From Paraburkholderia caribensis (GTDB lineage: Bacteria > Pseudomonadota > Gammaproteobacteria > Burkholderiales > Burkholderiaceae): DNA of 64,000 nt. Positions 44,031 to 53,098 of this stretch are shown here, one piece after another. The DNA lies in the NCBI RefSeq assembly GCF_002902945.1, contig NZ_CP026103.1, forward strand, positions 992,001 to 1,056,000. Direction: 5' to 3'. The notes under the pieces were generated by a model. It searched no databases. It saw only the letters and a program-made list of their open reading frames with translations, and had not been told where the DNA came from. Within the stretch, counting starts at the first letter, position 1, and every line of letters starts with the position of its first letter. The translations under genes and the position numbers were made by a program.

Positions 44031-46322
44031 ATGCCACGTCCGTTTCACTCAGTCGAGCTTGTCCTGCTGGCCGTCTCGGCCGGAAGCCTCGTAACGGGCA
44101 TCGTGCTTGCCGCGCTCGGACACGCCGCTCTCGCGCAGGTGCTGTGGGCCGTTGGAACCTTGCCTGTCCTGCTGGCGCTGCTGGTGTCGACCGTCAAGAC
44201 GCTGCGACGGCATGAAGCGGGCGTCGATGTGCTCGCGCTTCTTGCCATCGGTTTCGCACTGGGCCTCAGCGAGTTTCTCACCGCCGCCGTGATCTCGCTG
44301 ATGCTGGCGAGCGGACGGGCGCTCGAAGCGTACGCACAGGCGCGGGCACACCGCGAAATGACTGCCTTACTAAGTCGCGCTCCGCGTCACGCCAACCGCT
44401 TTGAGGGCGGTGAGTGGCGCCGTGTCGAACTGGATGCGGTACATCCCGGCGATCGTCTGCTGGTCCGAAGCGGTGATCTCGTTCCTGTCGATGGCTCGTT
44501 AATCGGCCACGCTCAATTGGATGAGTCCACGCTCACCGGGGAGTCCATCATCCAGCAACGCTCACCCGGCGAACCGGTCAATAGCGGCGTCGTAAGTGTC
44601 GGCGCGGCATTCGAGATGGTCGCTGCCGCGAGCGCGGCAGACAGTACGTTCGCCGGGATCGTGCGAATGGTGCAGTCAGCGCAGCGCGAGCGCAGTCCAG
44701 CAAGCCGTCTTGCCGATCGCTACGCGTTGTGGTTCGTGTTTGCCGCCCTTGCACTTGCCGCGGGTAGCTGGATGATCTCCGGAGAAATCAACAGGGCGCT
44801 TGCGGTGCTTGTCGTTGCAACCCCGTGCCCACTGATTCTTGCGGTTCCTGTGGCCATTGTTTCCGGCATGTCGCGTTGCGCGAAGCGCGGCGTGCTCGTC
44901 AAAGGTGGGGCTGCATTGGAAAGGCTCGCGCAAGCGAGCGTGCTGTTCTTCGACAAAACAGGAACGCTGACGGGAGGGCACGCGCGCCTCGTCGCAATTG
45001 AAGCCGCTACCGGCACGTCTCCCGGGACGGTCCTGCGCCTTGCTGCATCTCTTGGCCAGGCATCTGCGCACGTCATATCCGAAGCGGTGACTGCGGCTGC
45101 ACGCGAGCGCAATCTCGTCTTGTCACTACCCAGCCGGGTCGAGGAGCAGCCGGGTGCCGGGGTAAAGGGCGAAGTAGATGGCCATTTCGTCGCGATCGGC
45201 TCTTATGTCTTTGTGGCGTCGCTCGCGACGCCAGCACCCTGGAGCGAAGTTTTCCTTCAACGCCTGACGTACGAAGGCGCTTCCGCCGTATTCGTCGGGG
45301 TGGACGGCAGCATGGTCGGGGCTCTGCAGATGGCTGATCAGATCCGGCTTGAAACCCCACGCGCGCTGCGGCTGCTCAGGCACGAGGGCATCAAACGGCT
45401 TGTCATGCTCACGGGCGACAGACGCGATGTGGCCGAAACGGTGGGGGCAATGCTGGGCGTCACGGAGGTGCGATCCGAGCTGTCTCCGGCGGACAAGCTT
45501 GCAGCGATCCAGACGGCACGCCGTGAAGGGCCAGTCGTCATGGTTGGCGATGGCATCAACGACGCGCCCGCGCTTGCAGCTGCGGACGTCGGCGTTGCGA
45601 TGGGCGCACGAGGCGCGGCGGCGTCCTCCGAGGCGGCGGACGTGGTGCTGCTGGTCGACCGGCTGGACCGGCTTGTCGAGGGGTTTCGGGTGGCGAAACA
45701 CACGCGGCGAATTGCCGTCCAGAGCGTGATGGCGGGCATTGCACTGTCGGTGGCGGCAATGATCGTCGCCGCGTTCGGGTTTCTGCCGCCCCTGCCGGGC
45801 GCGTTGCTTCAGGAGATCATTGATGTGGCCGTCATCGCGAACGCGCTACGCGCGTTGCGGATCCGTTCGACGGCAATGGTGGGCGGCCTTGCCCGTGATG
45901 ACGAAGATCGCTTGAAGACCGAGCATGTTGAACTTGGCCCAGTAATCGAGCAGATCAGGGAACTCGCGGACAAACTGCCCGGTTTGCCGGGACCATCCGT
46001 GGCGGGTGCCCTCGCCAGCATGAACGATTTGCTCGCACACAAGCTCGTTCCGCATGAACAGCACGACGACCTGGAAGTCTATCCGGGCCTTGCAGCCCTT
46101 CTCGGCGGAGAAGACCCGATGGCGGCGATGAGCGCCATGCACCGAGAAATCTTCCGGATCTCCCGTTTACTTCGGCAGATGACGGACACAGTGCCAGCCG
46201 CGGGACCCGATCCCGATAGCATCCGCGAAATCCAGCGCCTGCTGTATGGACTCGATGCGATCGTACGCCTGCATTGTGCCCAGGAAGAGGAACTGTTCCA
46301 TACGCTCGGGGAAGGAGCGTAA
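44031..46322 (+). CDS. P1B-5-like metal-transporting ATPase with C-terminal hemerythrin domain
   Basis: A 763-residue P-type ATPase. Membrane motif TPCP (264-267), TGES loop, phosphorylation Asp308 in DKTGTLTGG, and GDGINDAPAL are present. There is no N-terminal CxxC metal domain. After the last helices, residues ~630-763 form a hemerythrin-like (HHE) domain: His632, the HEQHDDLEVYP block, MHREIF, and HCAQEEELFH, which together supply a diiron site. The TPCP motif plus hemerythrin tail is the P1B-5 group, whose studied members handle nickel and iron. The start at 44031 is the first ATG before the membrane domain; its ribosome site is weak. The gap before it (263 bp) shows no FNR box. Confidence 0.88.
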   Translation: MPRPFHSVELVLLAVSAGSLVTGIVLAALGHAALAQVLWAVGTLPVLLALLVSTVKTLRRHEAGVDVLALLAIGFALGLSEFLTAAVISLMLASGRALEAYAQARAHREMTALLSRAPRHANRFEGGEWRRVELDAVHPGDRLLVRSGDLVPVDGSLIGHAQLDESTLTGESIIQQRSPGEPVNSGVVSVGAAFEMVAAASAADSTFAGIVRMVQSAQRERSPASRLADRYALWFVFAALALAAGSWMISGEINRALAVLVVATPCPLILAVPVAIVSGMSRCAKRGVLVKGGAALERLAQASVLFFDKTGTLTGGHARLVAIEAATGTSPGTVLRLAASLGQASAHVISEAVTAAARERNLVLSLPSRVEEQPGAGVKGEVDGHFVAIGSYVFVASLATPAPWSEVFLQRLTYEGASAVFVGVDGSMVGALQMADQIRLETPRALRLLRHEGIKRLVMLTGDRRDVAETVGAMLGVTEVRSELSPADKLAAIQTARREGPVVMVGDGINDAPALAAADVGVAMGARGAAASSEAADVVLLVDRLDRLVEGFRVAKHTRRIAVQSVMAGIALSVAAMIVAAFGFLPPLPGALLQEIIDVAVIANALRALRIRSTAMVGGLARDDEDRLKTEHVELGPVIEQIRELADKLPGLPGPSVAGALASMNDLLAHKLVPHEQHDDLEVYPGLAALLGGEDPMAAMSAMHREIFRISRLLRQMTDTVPAAGPDPDSIREIQRLLYGLDAIVRLHCAQEEELFHTLGEGA

Positions 46323-46503
46323 AGACCGATTTCCTGTATGTGTGCGCTGGTATCGTTGTGGGCAGCGAAATACATCAGGGTCGATTACCCGGCATCCTGA
46401 CCGCGAATATAGGAATTCCGTCTGAGTTCAACGGCACTGGCGCGGCAGTGCCGGCTTAGTCCCACGATAATTGAAATCACAATTGGTTTATGTGCGCTGC
46501 GGC

Positions 46504-47454
46504 TCAGGCGTCCTGTGTGCCGACGAGCAGTAGTGGGGATTGCGTAAGATGCGCGACTCTCCCCGCAACGCTACCAAACAGCCAACGTGATATACCACGC
46601 CTGCCATGCGTGCCCATCACAATCAATTGCGCGTGACAGTTGCTGGCTTCGCGAACGATGGTATGGGCCACATCGTCGCTGGTACGACGCGTCTTCACAA
46701 GTGCGGTACTCGACCGTATCGACACATGCGAAAGAACCGGCTCCGCGGCCGCGAGTGCATGCTTGCCTTCATCGAAGAATGCGTCCTCCAGTGCGTCGAT
46801 GGGAACGAAGTCGCTCAGCCGTACCGCGCGATCGATCACATAGATGGCTCGCAAAGAAGCGTCGGGTGCCGCAAACCGCACACCAAAGCGCAGCGCGGTT
46901 GCCGCATGTGGACTTCCGTCGACCGCGAACAGGATGCGCTCCGGCAAGTGTTCGTTCTCGACGTTATAGCCTTCGGGTACTACAAGCAGCGGGCAGTGCA
47001 GAAGTTTTGACAACGCCTCGGAGACGGTCCCCTCAATCCAGCGCGTCAGCCCATGGTGGTGGCGCGCGCCTACGACGATCAGTTCGGCTTGCCATGCATT
47101 GGCTGCATTCACCAACGCTTGAACAACGACCCCGCCGCGCTTCGAGAGGTCAACCACTTCCGTCTCGATGCGTACGTCACATGACGCCAGTAAAGCTTGG
47201 GCCTGTTCGAGCGCCGCGGCCGCATCCTTCAGCAGTTCTTCGCGCACTGAATCCAGCGTGTGGCCGACATGCCGACCGCTCGGAAAGAGTGTATGCGGAT
47301 TCTCGGCCACGCTCACGAGCCGGACTTCGCCACCGTGCGGGAGGAGGTGACTCGCGTAACGGAGCGCATTGCGCGATGCTTTCGATGAATCAACAGCAAT
47401 GAGTACTCGGCGTGGCAATGCCGGATTGATGTCGTCGGGTCCAATCGAATTCAT
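46504..47454 (-). CDS. Universal stress protein, tandem UspA domains
   Basis: A 316-residue cytoplasmic protein with two Usp domains (about 12-160 and 170-312). Each has the start motif (RRVLIAVDSSKASRNAL; ERILFAVDGSPHAATAL). The ATP-binding signature at the end of each is VVGARHHHGLTRWIEGTVSEAL and MGTHGRRGISRWLFGSVAGRV, both close to the G-2x-G-9x-G-S/T rule, so nucleotide binding is likely. Such tandem proteins are classical members of anaerobic regulons in Pseudomonas and Burkholderia. No FNR box is visible directly upstream; it may be cotranscribed with the secreted protein gene at 47549-48028, whose box is at 48121. Confidence 0.92.
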   Translation of the reverse strand: MNSIGPDDINPALPRRVLIAVDSSKASRNALRYASHLLPHGGEVRLVSVAENPHTLFPSGRHVGHTLDSVREELLKDAAAALEQAQALLASCDVRIETEVVDLSKRGGVVVQALVNAANAWQAELIVVGARHHHGLTRWIEGTVSEALSKLLHCPLLVVPEGYNVENEHLPERILFAVDGSPHAATALRFGVRFAAPDASLRAIYVIDRAVRLSDFVPIDALEDAFFDEGKHALAAAEPVLSHVSIRSSTALVKTRRTSDDVAHTIVREASNCHAQLIVMGTHGRRGISRWLFGSVAGRVAHLTQSPLLLVGTQDA

Positions 47455-47548
47455 GGTTTACCCAGTAAGCTTATCGACCGCCATCTGTCAAGCCGGACGC
47501 CGCTGCCGCAGCTCGCTCAAGCCGACATAGCGGGGACACATACCAACT

Positions 47549-48028
47549 TCAGAAGCGATGGTCGTAGTTCAACCGGATCTTCGTGGGCTTCGGCTGATCC
47601 TTCTGCGTAACAATCAGATCAACGTGGTAAATGCCACTCCACGGCATCTCGAAGTCGTTGTCATATGTGACGGCGCTGCCCACCTTGACGGCATCCAGGC
47701 GCCTCTCGACTGGCTTCGTGTGAAAGTGCGTATCGTGGGCCCGGGGGCCTTTGACGCTGGCAAGTACAGTGGCGTCGCTCACGCGTCTGCCCGTGGCCGC
47801 CTCAAAGATTGCAACGGTCAGATGGTACTGGTTGGGACTCGGAGCGGTGATGTTGCTCGCCGCGTTCGATCCGGATTCTCGCAGCTTGCTGGACGGAATC
47901 ACGCCGTAGTGAACGGTGAGACCGTGTGCCGTGACACTGTGGGAAAGATCGTCTGCGTAAGCAACAGCGCATACGCCAAGAAGAAGCGTCGTAAAGATTG
48001 CGTTGATCAGCTGGAGCCGCATGCGCAT
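47549..48028 (-). CDS. Secreted hypothetical protein (FixH/YtkA-like fold possible)
   Basis: A 159-residue exported protein: signal peptide about 1-25 (LINAIFTTLLLGVCAVAYA), then a mostly beta-rich mature part with NQYHLTVAIFEAATGRRVSDATV and FEMPWSGIYHVDLIVT strands, the arrangement of YtkA/FixH-like immunoglobulin-type domains. A His-rich patch (HDTHFHTK) could bind metal. GGGAGG precedes the ATG at 48028. The upstream FNR box overlaps the 3' end of the histidine kinase gene. Function unknown. Confidence 0.75.
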   Translation of the reverse strand: MRMRLQLINAIFTTLLLGVCAVAYADDLSHSVTAHGLTVHYGVIPSSKLRESGSNAASNITAPSPNQYHLTVAIFEAATGRRVSDATVLASVKGPRAHDTHFHTKPVERRLDAVKVGSAVTYDNDFEMPWSGIYHVDLIVTQKDQPKPTKIRLNYDHRF

Positions 48029-48120
48029 GTGAACCTCCCACCTGATTGATCAGGCAGACTGTGGATACCCGTGATTCTGGCCTGCTCATTGATATCGTCG
48101 CGCCTTGCGGTTTGGGTGGC

Positions 48121-48134
48121 TTGATTCAGATCAA
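48121..48134 (-). promoter_or_regulatory. FNR/Anr box overlapping the end of the histidine kinase gene
   Basis: Perfect dyad TTGAT-TCAG-ATCAA. The last four bases fall within the stop codon region of the kinase gene (48131-48133). It lies 93 bp before the secreted-protein start; the -10 at 48094-48099 (GACGAT) is weak. Confidence 0.7.
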
Positions 48135-49477
48135 TCATTGCGGGCATACCAGCTCACCTCGACTTCGAGTCCGCCGAGATGTGAGCGACGCACGTCGACG
48201 CTTGCCGCGTGAAGGTCGACAATTCGCTGGACGATCGACCAGCCAAGACCACTACCGCTTTCGCTGGTACCCGGAACCCGGAAGAAGCGCTCACCCAGCC
48301 GCGAGCGATCCGCATCGGCGAGTCCTGGACCGCTGTCTCCAACCGACAGGGATGCGTTGGCGCCATCTGTCGTCGTTCTGATCAGCACGGATGCCCCAGG
48401 CGGGCTGTAACGGATGGCATTGTCCACGAGATTTCGCACCAGGGCCGCGAGCAGCATGTCGTCGCCTGCGACGTGGCAGGGTCTTTCGCCTTCGAATTCC
48501 AGTGACAACTGCTTCGCGATCGCCGTTGGCGCCAGTTCTGCGACGACACGCTGTGCAAGCGCACTCAGGTCCACCTTCGTGAGTGCGAGGGTTGCCCCGG
48601 ACTCGAGTCTTGAAAGCACCAGCAGCTGGTTCACGAGACGCGTCGCGCGATCACACCCTTCGAGAGTGGCGCGTAACGCGTGCTGACGAAGAGCGTCATC
48701 CGTTTCGGCCAGCGCAACTTGAGCCTGCGTCCGAATCGCCGCAATAGGCGTGCGCAATTCATGTGCGGCGTCCGCAGTGAACCGGCGTTCTGCTTCCCAT
48801 ACCGTCTGGATACGCTCGAAGAGCTGATTGAGCGCGTCGAGCACCGGGGACAGCTCGGCAGGGGGTTGGGGCATCACGACGGGAGCAAGATCATCCGGGC
48901 CACGCTGGGCAATGCTTCGGCCCAGTTTCTTGAGCGGCGTCACCCCTTGCCGCACGGCCCACCAGGTCGCAAGTCCAAGAAGGGGCAAGGCGGCGGCCAT
49001 AGGCCATAAGGTACCGCGCAATACCGCTAGCAGTATCGCGGTGCGCGAATCGATACGCTCGCCGACGTAGACGTGTGTATCCTCGCCTGTACCTCGCACG
49101 GAAAACACGCGCCACGCGTTCCCGTCTATCTGCACGGTCGCGAAACCCTGTTCGAACTCGCCTTTGGCGGGAATCATGGGCTCAGTCGGTGCATTGGCCG
49201 AGCGCACGACTGCCTGCCCTTCGTGAAAGATCTGGAAGGCAACCTTGGGTGCATACGGATGAGGTACCCGTGTATCGATCTCGTCATCGTCGTCAATCGA
49301 TTGCGTCTGCTGCACGATCAGCAGAGCCGCTGCCTGCGCGAGGTGACTGTCGAGCAGTTCGTCGAGCTCGCTGCGGGCGTCACGCCAGATAAGAAGCGCG
49401 GTAATCAGCCATACGCCTATCACGCCGCCGATGACCAGCACCAGCAGACGACCCTGCAATGAGCGAGGCAGAATCAT
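48131..49477 (-). CDS. Sensor histidine kinase (QseC/TctE type)
   Basis: A 448-residue inner-membrane kinase. Two helices (about 10-30 and 150-170) flank a ~115-residue periplasmic sensor region. HAMP-like linker, HisKA with phospho-acceptor His in DAAHELRTPIAAI, and HATPase_c with N box (NLVDNAIRYSPPG) and GDSGPGLAD follow. The start is set at the ATG at 49477, whose A is shared with the regulator's TGA (TGATG). It pairs with the regulator at 49477-50148. Next to SHP-DHC-cytochrome b genes, it probably controls that cluster. Confidence 0.9.
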   Translation of the reverse strand: MILPRSLQGRLLVLVIGGVIGVWLITALLIWRDARSELDELLDSHLAQAAALLIVQQTQSIDDDDEIDTRVPHPYAPKVAFQIFHEGQAVVRSANAPTEPMIPAKGEFEQGFATVQIDGNAWRVFSVRGTGEDTHVYVGERIDSRTAILLAVLRGTLWPMAAALPLLGLATWWAVRQGVTPLKKLGRSIAQRGPDDLAPVVMPQPPAELSPVLDALNQLFERIQTVWEAERRFTADAAHELRTPIAAIRTQAQVALAETDDALRQHALRATLEGCDRATRLVNQLLVLSRLESGATLALTKVDLSALAQRVVAELAPTAIAKQLSLEFEGERPCHVAGDDMLLAALVRNLVDNAIRYSPPGASVLIRTTTDGANASLSVGDSGPGLADADRSRLGERFFRVPGTSESGSGLGWSIVQRIVDLHAASVDVRRSHLGGLEVEVSWYARND

Positions 49478-50148
49478 CACGTAGCGCAACCCTCTCGCAT
49501 CAGTACGTACCCGACGCCGCGAACTGTTCTGATCAGCTCGCTGCCGAGCTTGGCGCGCAGGCGATGGACGTGCACCTCAACTGCGTTGCTCTCCACTTCC
49601 TGACCCCAGCCGTACATGGCCTGTTCCAGCTGTTCGCGCGACATCACGCGGCCCGCATTCAGCATGAGCACGTACAGGAGGTCAAACTCGCGCGTGGAGA
49701 CGGTGACGGGATCTCCATTCCGGTAGACAAGCCGTGCCGCCGGTTCAAGTGTGATGTTTTGCACTTCCAGTTTTTCCTGCGGCTGACCGTGCGCGCGGCG
49801 CACGAGCGCCCGCAGGCGAGCGGCAAGCTCCAGAAGGTCAATGGGCTTGACGACGTAATCGTCGGCACCGATGTCGAGTCCACGGACGCGATCGGGGACC
49901 GTGTCGCGTGCGGTCAGCACCAGTACGGGCATGGTCACGCCCGCGCGACGGGCCGACGACAGCACGTCGATACCATCCTTGAGCGGCAGTCCGAGATCGA
50001 GCACTGCTGCAGCATAGGACTGGGTACGCAGTTCCGCTTCGGCCGCCTGGCCGTCGCGAACCCAGTCGACCTGAAAGCCCGCCTGCCGAAGGCCCGCGCG
50101 AATGCCATCGCCAAGCAACGGATCGTCTTCGACTAGCAGGATACGCAT
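49477..50148 (-). CDS. OmpR-family response regulator (QseB type)
   Basis: A 223-residue regulator. Receiver domain 1-115 with acidic pocket EDD and phospho-acceptor Asp51 in VLDLGLPLKDG. Winged-helix DNA-binding domain about 125-220, with the STREFDLLYVLMLNAG and VHVHRLRAKLG signatures. It is translationally coupled to the kinase gene and lies 24 nt after the cytochrome b gene, in one minus-strand transcript with the SHP-DHC cluster. Confidence 0.93.
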   Translation of the reverse strand: MRILLVEDDPLLGDGIRAGLRQAGFQVDWVRDGQAAEAELRTQSYAAAVLDLGLPLKDGIDVLSSARRAGVTMPVLVLTARDTVPDRVRGLDIGADDYVVKPIDLLELAARLRALVRRAHGQPQEKLEVQNITLEPAARLVYRNGDPVTVSTREFDLLYVLMLNAGRVMSREQLEQAMYGWGQEVESNAVEVHVHRLRAKLGSELIRTVRGVGYVLMREGCAT

Positions 50149-50172
50149 GATGTTCTTGACCTTTGAGGGGCA

Positions 50173-50901
50173 TCAATCGGCATCATCGCGGTCGGTCTGG
50201 TGTGAAGTCGCTGCGTTGCTACCGGGCGGTATTGGCGCAGGTGCGACTTGCCACTGCCACCACCAGAACGCAAGCACACCCGCCAACATGATCGCCGCGA
50301 CGCTTTTCCATGCGCGCCTGATGCCTTCGTCGGGGTGTCCTGTCTTGTATCCGCTCAGCATCGCGCCGACCAGATTCTCCCGATGAAGCCGGCTGCTCAC
50401 AATCACCCCGGCCACATGTACAGCAACCAGCGCAAGCATGAGGCTGGCCAAAACCTCGTGCACTTCACCGAGCCAGTTTCCTCCGACATCGTTATAGGTC
50501 GCCCAACCCGTCATGGTCAATGCGCATGCCAAAGCCAGCATGGTGACGATGACGACCGCGCCGGCCGGATTGTGTCCGACATGCCGTTGCGGGTGGCCAA
50601 GCAATATCCCCAGGAGATACTTCCACACGGAGGTCGGACCGCAAACGAAGCTGGAAAAACGGGCGTATTTCGTTCCGACCAGCCCCCATGCCATTCGAAA
50701 TATCACGAGACCACCTGCCGTATAGCCTAGCGCGACATGCACCAGCCGCCAATGCTCGCTTTCCGCGGTCAGCCATGCGCCGGCAAAGCAGGCCGCGAAC
50801 AGCCAGTGGAATAGCCGTACGGGCGCATCCCAGACCAGAATGCGACGTTGTGTCGTGTCGCCGGCACTGCTGTTATTGCGGTATGCGGATGAAGTGTTCA
50901 T
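50173..50901 (-). CDS. Cytochrome b561-type membrane protein
   Basis: A 242-residue di-haem b-type cytochrome of the Ni-hydrogenase/b561 family. Four helices carry His ligands, seen in VRLFHWLFAACF, WRLVHVALGYTAGG, EVHEVLASLMLALVAVHVAG. It moves electrons between quinones and periplasmic cytochromes. The start overlaps the end of the DHC gene by 29 nt. In Rhodobacter and others the same trio (SHP, DHC, cytochrome b) forms one operon; here that order is kept. Confidence 0.92.
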   Translation of the reverse strand: MNTSSAYRNNSSAGDTTQRRILVWDAPVRLFHWLFAACFAGAWLTAESEHWRLVHVALGYTAGGLVIFRMAWGLVGTKYARFSSFVCGPTSVWKYLLGILLGHPQRHVGHNPAGAVVIVTMLALACALTMTGWATYNDVGGNWLGEVHEVLASLMLALVAVHVAGVIVSSRLHRENLVGAMLSGYKTGHPDEGIRRAWKSVAAIMLAGVLAFWWWQWQVAPAPIPPGSNAATSHQTDRDDAD

Positions 50902-51361
50902 TGAAATTTCCTTGATCGGCGCGGGTATGGCACGCCGCGCAATTTGACGCGCTCTTGATCATGGGCCGCTTCCATACGGCGGCAGGCACTTCTGCATGCT
51001 CTTGGCGGAACCAGTGAGAGCGGGTAATGCGATCTTCGGGCGGAGCGGCGTGCGCGGCCGCGTCTGCTTCCGAATTTGCGGCGAGCCACGTCGAAATCTG
51101 CCGGACGGAGTCTGCGTCGAGTGACGCATCGGTGCCGAAATGGTGCTGCAGGTTGTCCAGAATGCGCTGCCATGACGCGGCAGGCAGCATGCCCGGCGGA
51201 TAGGCAAGATGGCAGGTTGCGCACTCCTGCCGATACCTGGGCAGCACATTGACCTGACTAAACGTCCCTTCAGATTCCGCGGCAGCGATCGGGGCCGTCA
51301 GGGCGGCCACTAGCGCGACGACACAAACTTCGACACAACGGGGCACAAGGTGAAAAAGCAT
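50873..51361 (-). CDS. Diheme cytochrome c (DHC)
   Basis: A 162-residue exported cytochrome with a signal peptide (about 1-27) and two haem-binding motifs, CATCH in the N-terminal part and CAACH near the C-terminus. Spacing and length fit the DHC family, the electron donor to SHP. It lies 45 nt after the SHP gene. Confidence 0.93.
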   Translation of the reverse strand: MLFHLVPRCVEVCVVALVAALTAPIAAAESEGTFSQVNVLPRYRQECATCHLAYPPGMLPAASWQRILDNLQHHFGTDASLDADSVRQISTWLAANSEADAAAHAAPPEDRITRSHWFRQEHAEVPAAVWKRPMIKSASNCAACHTRADQGNFNEHFIRIPQ

Positions 51362-51406
51362 AGGAAGCGCTCCGGCGGAGAGAAACTTCGATAGTGGGAA
51401 AGGCGC

Positions 51407-51826
51407 CTACGGCTTCAGCGTCAAAAGCCACGCAAGCAGATCCGCCTTCTCGGCTGCGCTGCACTCACGTCCCACGACGTCGTTGCAATTGCGACGGAAC
51501 CATTTCTCGGTCTTGGAGGCGTCCGTAAAGCGCTCGGGGTTGAACGCAGGGGCCAGTGGCGCGATCGACTTGCCTGTGGCGGCATGCCTGCCCGTCTGCG
51601 TGGGCACTGCGCCGTGGCACGAAGCGCACTGCCACTCATGGCCATGTGACGCATTGAAGAACTGTTGCCCACGCGACGGGTCCGGTTCCGCATTGCCCGA
51701 CTGGGTACGGTAAGAGCCGAGGAGATCCGATGGCGTGGCAGCGTTGACTGTCGACATTGAAGTCATGGCAAGGACCAGCAGAAGTGCCCCATACAAACCC
51801 GGCAGCGAGAGAGGCGATTTGCTCAC
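51407..51826 (-). CDS. DUF1924 / sphaeroides haem protein (SHP)-like cytochrome c
   Basis: A 139-residue exported monohaem cytochrome with signal peptide (about 1-29) and CASCH. The family features RGQQFFNASHG and APAFNPERFTDASKTEKWFRRNC follow, with a second Cys pair probably forming a disulfide (NCNDVVGREC). SHP binds oxygen and NO at its haem through an unusual asparagine ligand; its reaction is not settled. GTG start at 51826 follows GGAGAC. First gene of the SHP-DHC-cytochrome b-regulator-kinase run. Confidence 0.92.
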   Translation of the reverse strand: MSKSPLSLPGLYGALLLVLAMTSMSTVNAATPSDLLGSYRTQSGNAEPDPSRGQQFFNASHGHEWQCASCHGAVPTQTGRHAATGKSIAPLAPAFNPERFTDASKTEKWFRRNCNDVVGRECSAAEKADLLAWLLTLKP

Positions 51827-52046
51827 GAGAGTCTCCGGAAGATACAGATTATCCTGGGCGAACTTCCTTACCGGAGTCTTAACGCTTCAATCTCGCCGTT
51901 CACTCACGATGCGTTTGCTGTAACAGCGCATCCGCTCCGGATTAAGCTTTCCGAAGGCCGTCAGCAGCTCGCGCATAACGGCGAAAGCCACTCCTCCTCC
52001 CACCTTTATACGGCAGTGCAGACTGTGATCGCAGCGCATCGATCCT

Positions 52047-52087
52047 TTGATGCGCGTCAAGGGGTGGGTCCGATCGGCGGGTAATGT
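52047..52087 (+). promoter_or_regulatory. FNR/Anr-type promoter of the Met-rich periplasmic protein
   Basis: Box TTGAT-GCGC-GTCAA at 52047-52060 and TAATGT (52082-52087) 21 bp downstream. Predicted start near 52094, 38 nt before the ATG at 52132. Confidence 0.8.
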
Positions 52088-52131
52088 TAAATGCGGCTTC
52101 AATCCCGCTTGCCGCCACCGCGGAGACTTCC

Positions 52132-52629
52132 ATGAAAAAGCTTCTGTTCCCTGTCGCAATCTGCATTGTGTTGAGTTCGCCGATGCTCCATGCGGCGTCA
52201 AAGGACGCAACTGCCGCACAAAGCACGTCAAAGGCCCAGAGCACGGACACGGCGGCATTCGACAAGAACCTGGCTCAATTCCAGGAGCAGATGAAGACGA
52301 TGCAGGCGCAGATGAACCAGATCCGACAGACGCAGGATCCGAAGGAACGCCAGAAGCTTCTGCAGCAACACTGGGCGACGATGCAAGGTGCGATGACCAC
52401 GATGCACGGGATGTGGGGCCCCGGCATGATGGGGCACGGAATGATGGGGCAGGGGATGATGGGCGGCGGCTGGGGCCACATGGGAGGGTACTACTCCAGA
52501 CTCAGTCCCGAGCAACTGCGGCAGCGTCAGTATATGACCGACCAATACCTGCAGATGCAACAGGAAATGATGAACAACATGATGTGGCAACAGCAATATT
52601 TAACGCAGCCTCCCGCCTCGCCGCAGTGA
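52132..52629 (+). CDS. Met-rich periplasmic protein
   Basis: A 165-residue exported protein: signal peptide 1-22 (MKKLLFPVAICIVLSSPMLHA), then a Gln/Lys-rich helical part with regularly spaced Met and Gln (about 45-80). A striking Gly/Met/His segment follows (about 100-125, GMMGHGMMGQGMMGGGWGHMGG) and a second Met/Gln-rich helix. Thioether-rich segments bind Cu(I) or Ag(I) in CopC/PcoE-like and CopK-like proteins, so copper or silver buffering is likely but not proven. The FNR-type promoter lies directly upstream. Confidence 0.82.
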   Translation: MKKLLFPVAICIVLSSPMLHAASKDATAAQSTSKAQSTDTAAFDKNLAQFQEQMKTMQAQMNQIRQTQDPKERQKLLQQHWATMQGAMTTMHGMWGPGMMGHGMMGQGMMGGGWGHMGGYYSRLSPEQLRQRQYMTDQYLQMQQEMMNNMMWQQQYLTQPPASPQ

Positions 52630-52825
52630 AGTGCACGACGGGCGGTGATCGGATTATCTGCAGGACTGGCAACTACCGCCGGTTAGCGCGGTTGTTCCCG
52701 GACTCCGCAGATCAAAAGGTTTGATTCGATCTTCATGTCCATCCTCCCGACCAAAGCCGCTTGAGCGCAGAATCGATCGCCTGGCTGCCGGACACCAATG
52801 TGGCGGTGGCGAGGGTTGAAGTCGG

Positions 52826-53098
52826 CTACGGCTTTCCGTCAATTGCGGACAGGTATGGCGCAATCTTCTCGATCTTGTCGGAAGGAAATGGTGCAGCATA
52901 GACCATCAGCATCTTGTTCCCCTCGGTCTGCCACTCTTCGAACGACAAGGGCGGTTGTCGCAACACCACTCCAAGAGAGTGACAGATGATGAAGTGGGCA
53001 TTGCCTGCAAGCGCGATGATGCTCCTGTTCCATACTCGAATGGGTATTCCTGCCTCCTTCGCTTCGATGCGTCCACGTTCGATGGGCCGACAGGTCAA
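52826..53098 (-). pseudogene. Remnant of a small cytochrome c (sulfite dehydrogenase-type subunit)
   Basis: A 90-residue frame whose C-terminal ~50 residues match the end of single-haem cytochromes of the SorB type: ICHSLGVVLRQPPLSFEEWQTEG and YAAPFPSDKIEKIAPYLSAID. The haem motif should read CxxCH but reads FIICH: a single base change (TGC to TTC) would explain the lost first Cys. The residues before it are unlike any signal peptide and seem to be out of frame with the original start. The molybdenum subunit is absent. It is probably a decayed gene that once belonged to the sulfur module to its right. Confidence 0.6.

Noticed and set aside
46469..46484. Short AATTG/CAATT inverted repeat upstream of the P-type ATPase end and universal stress gene
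   Set aside because: Only 5-bp arms in AT-rich DNA; likely chance and not similar to the FNR boxes.
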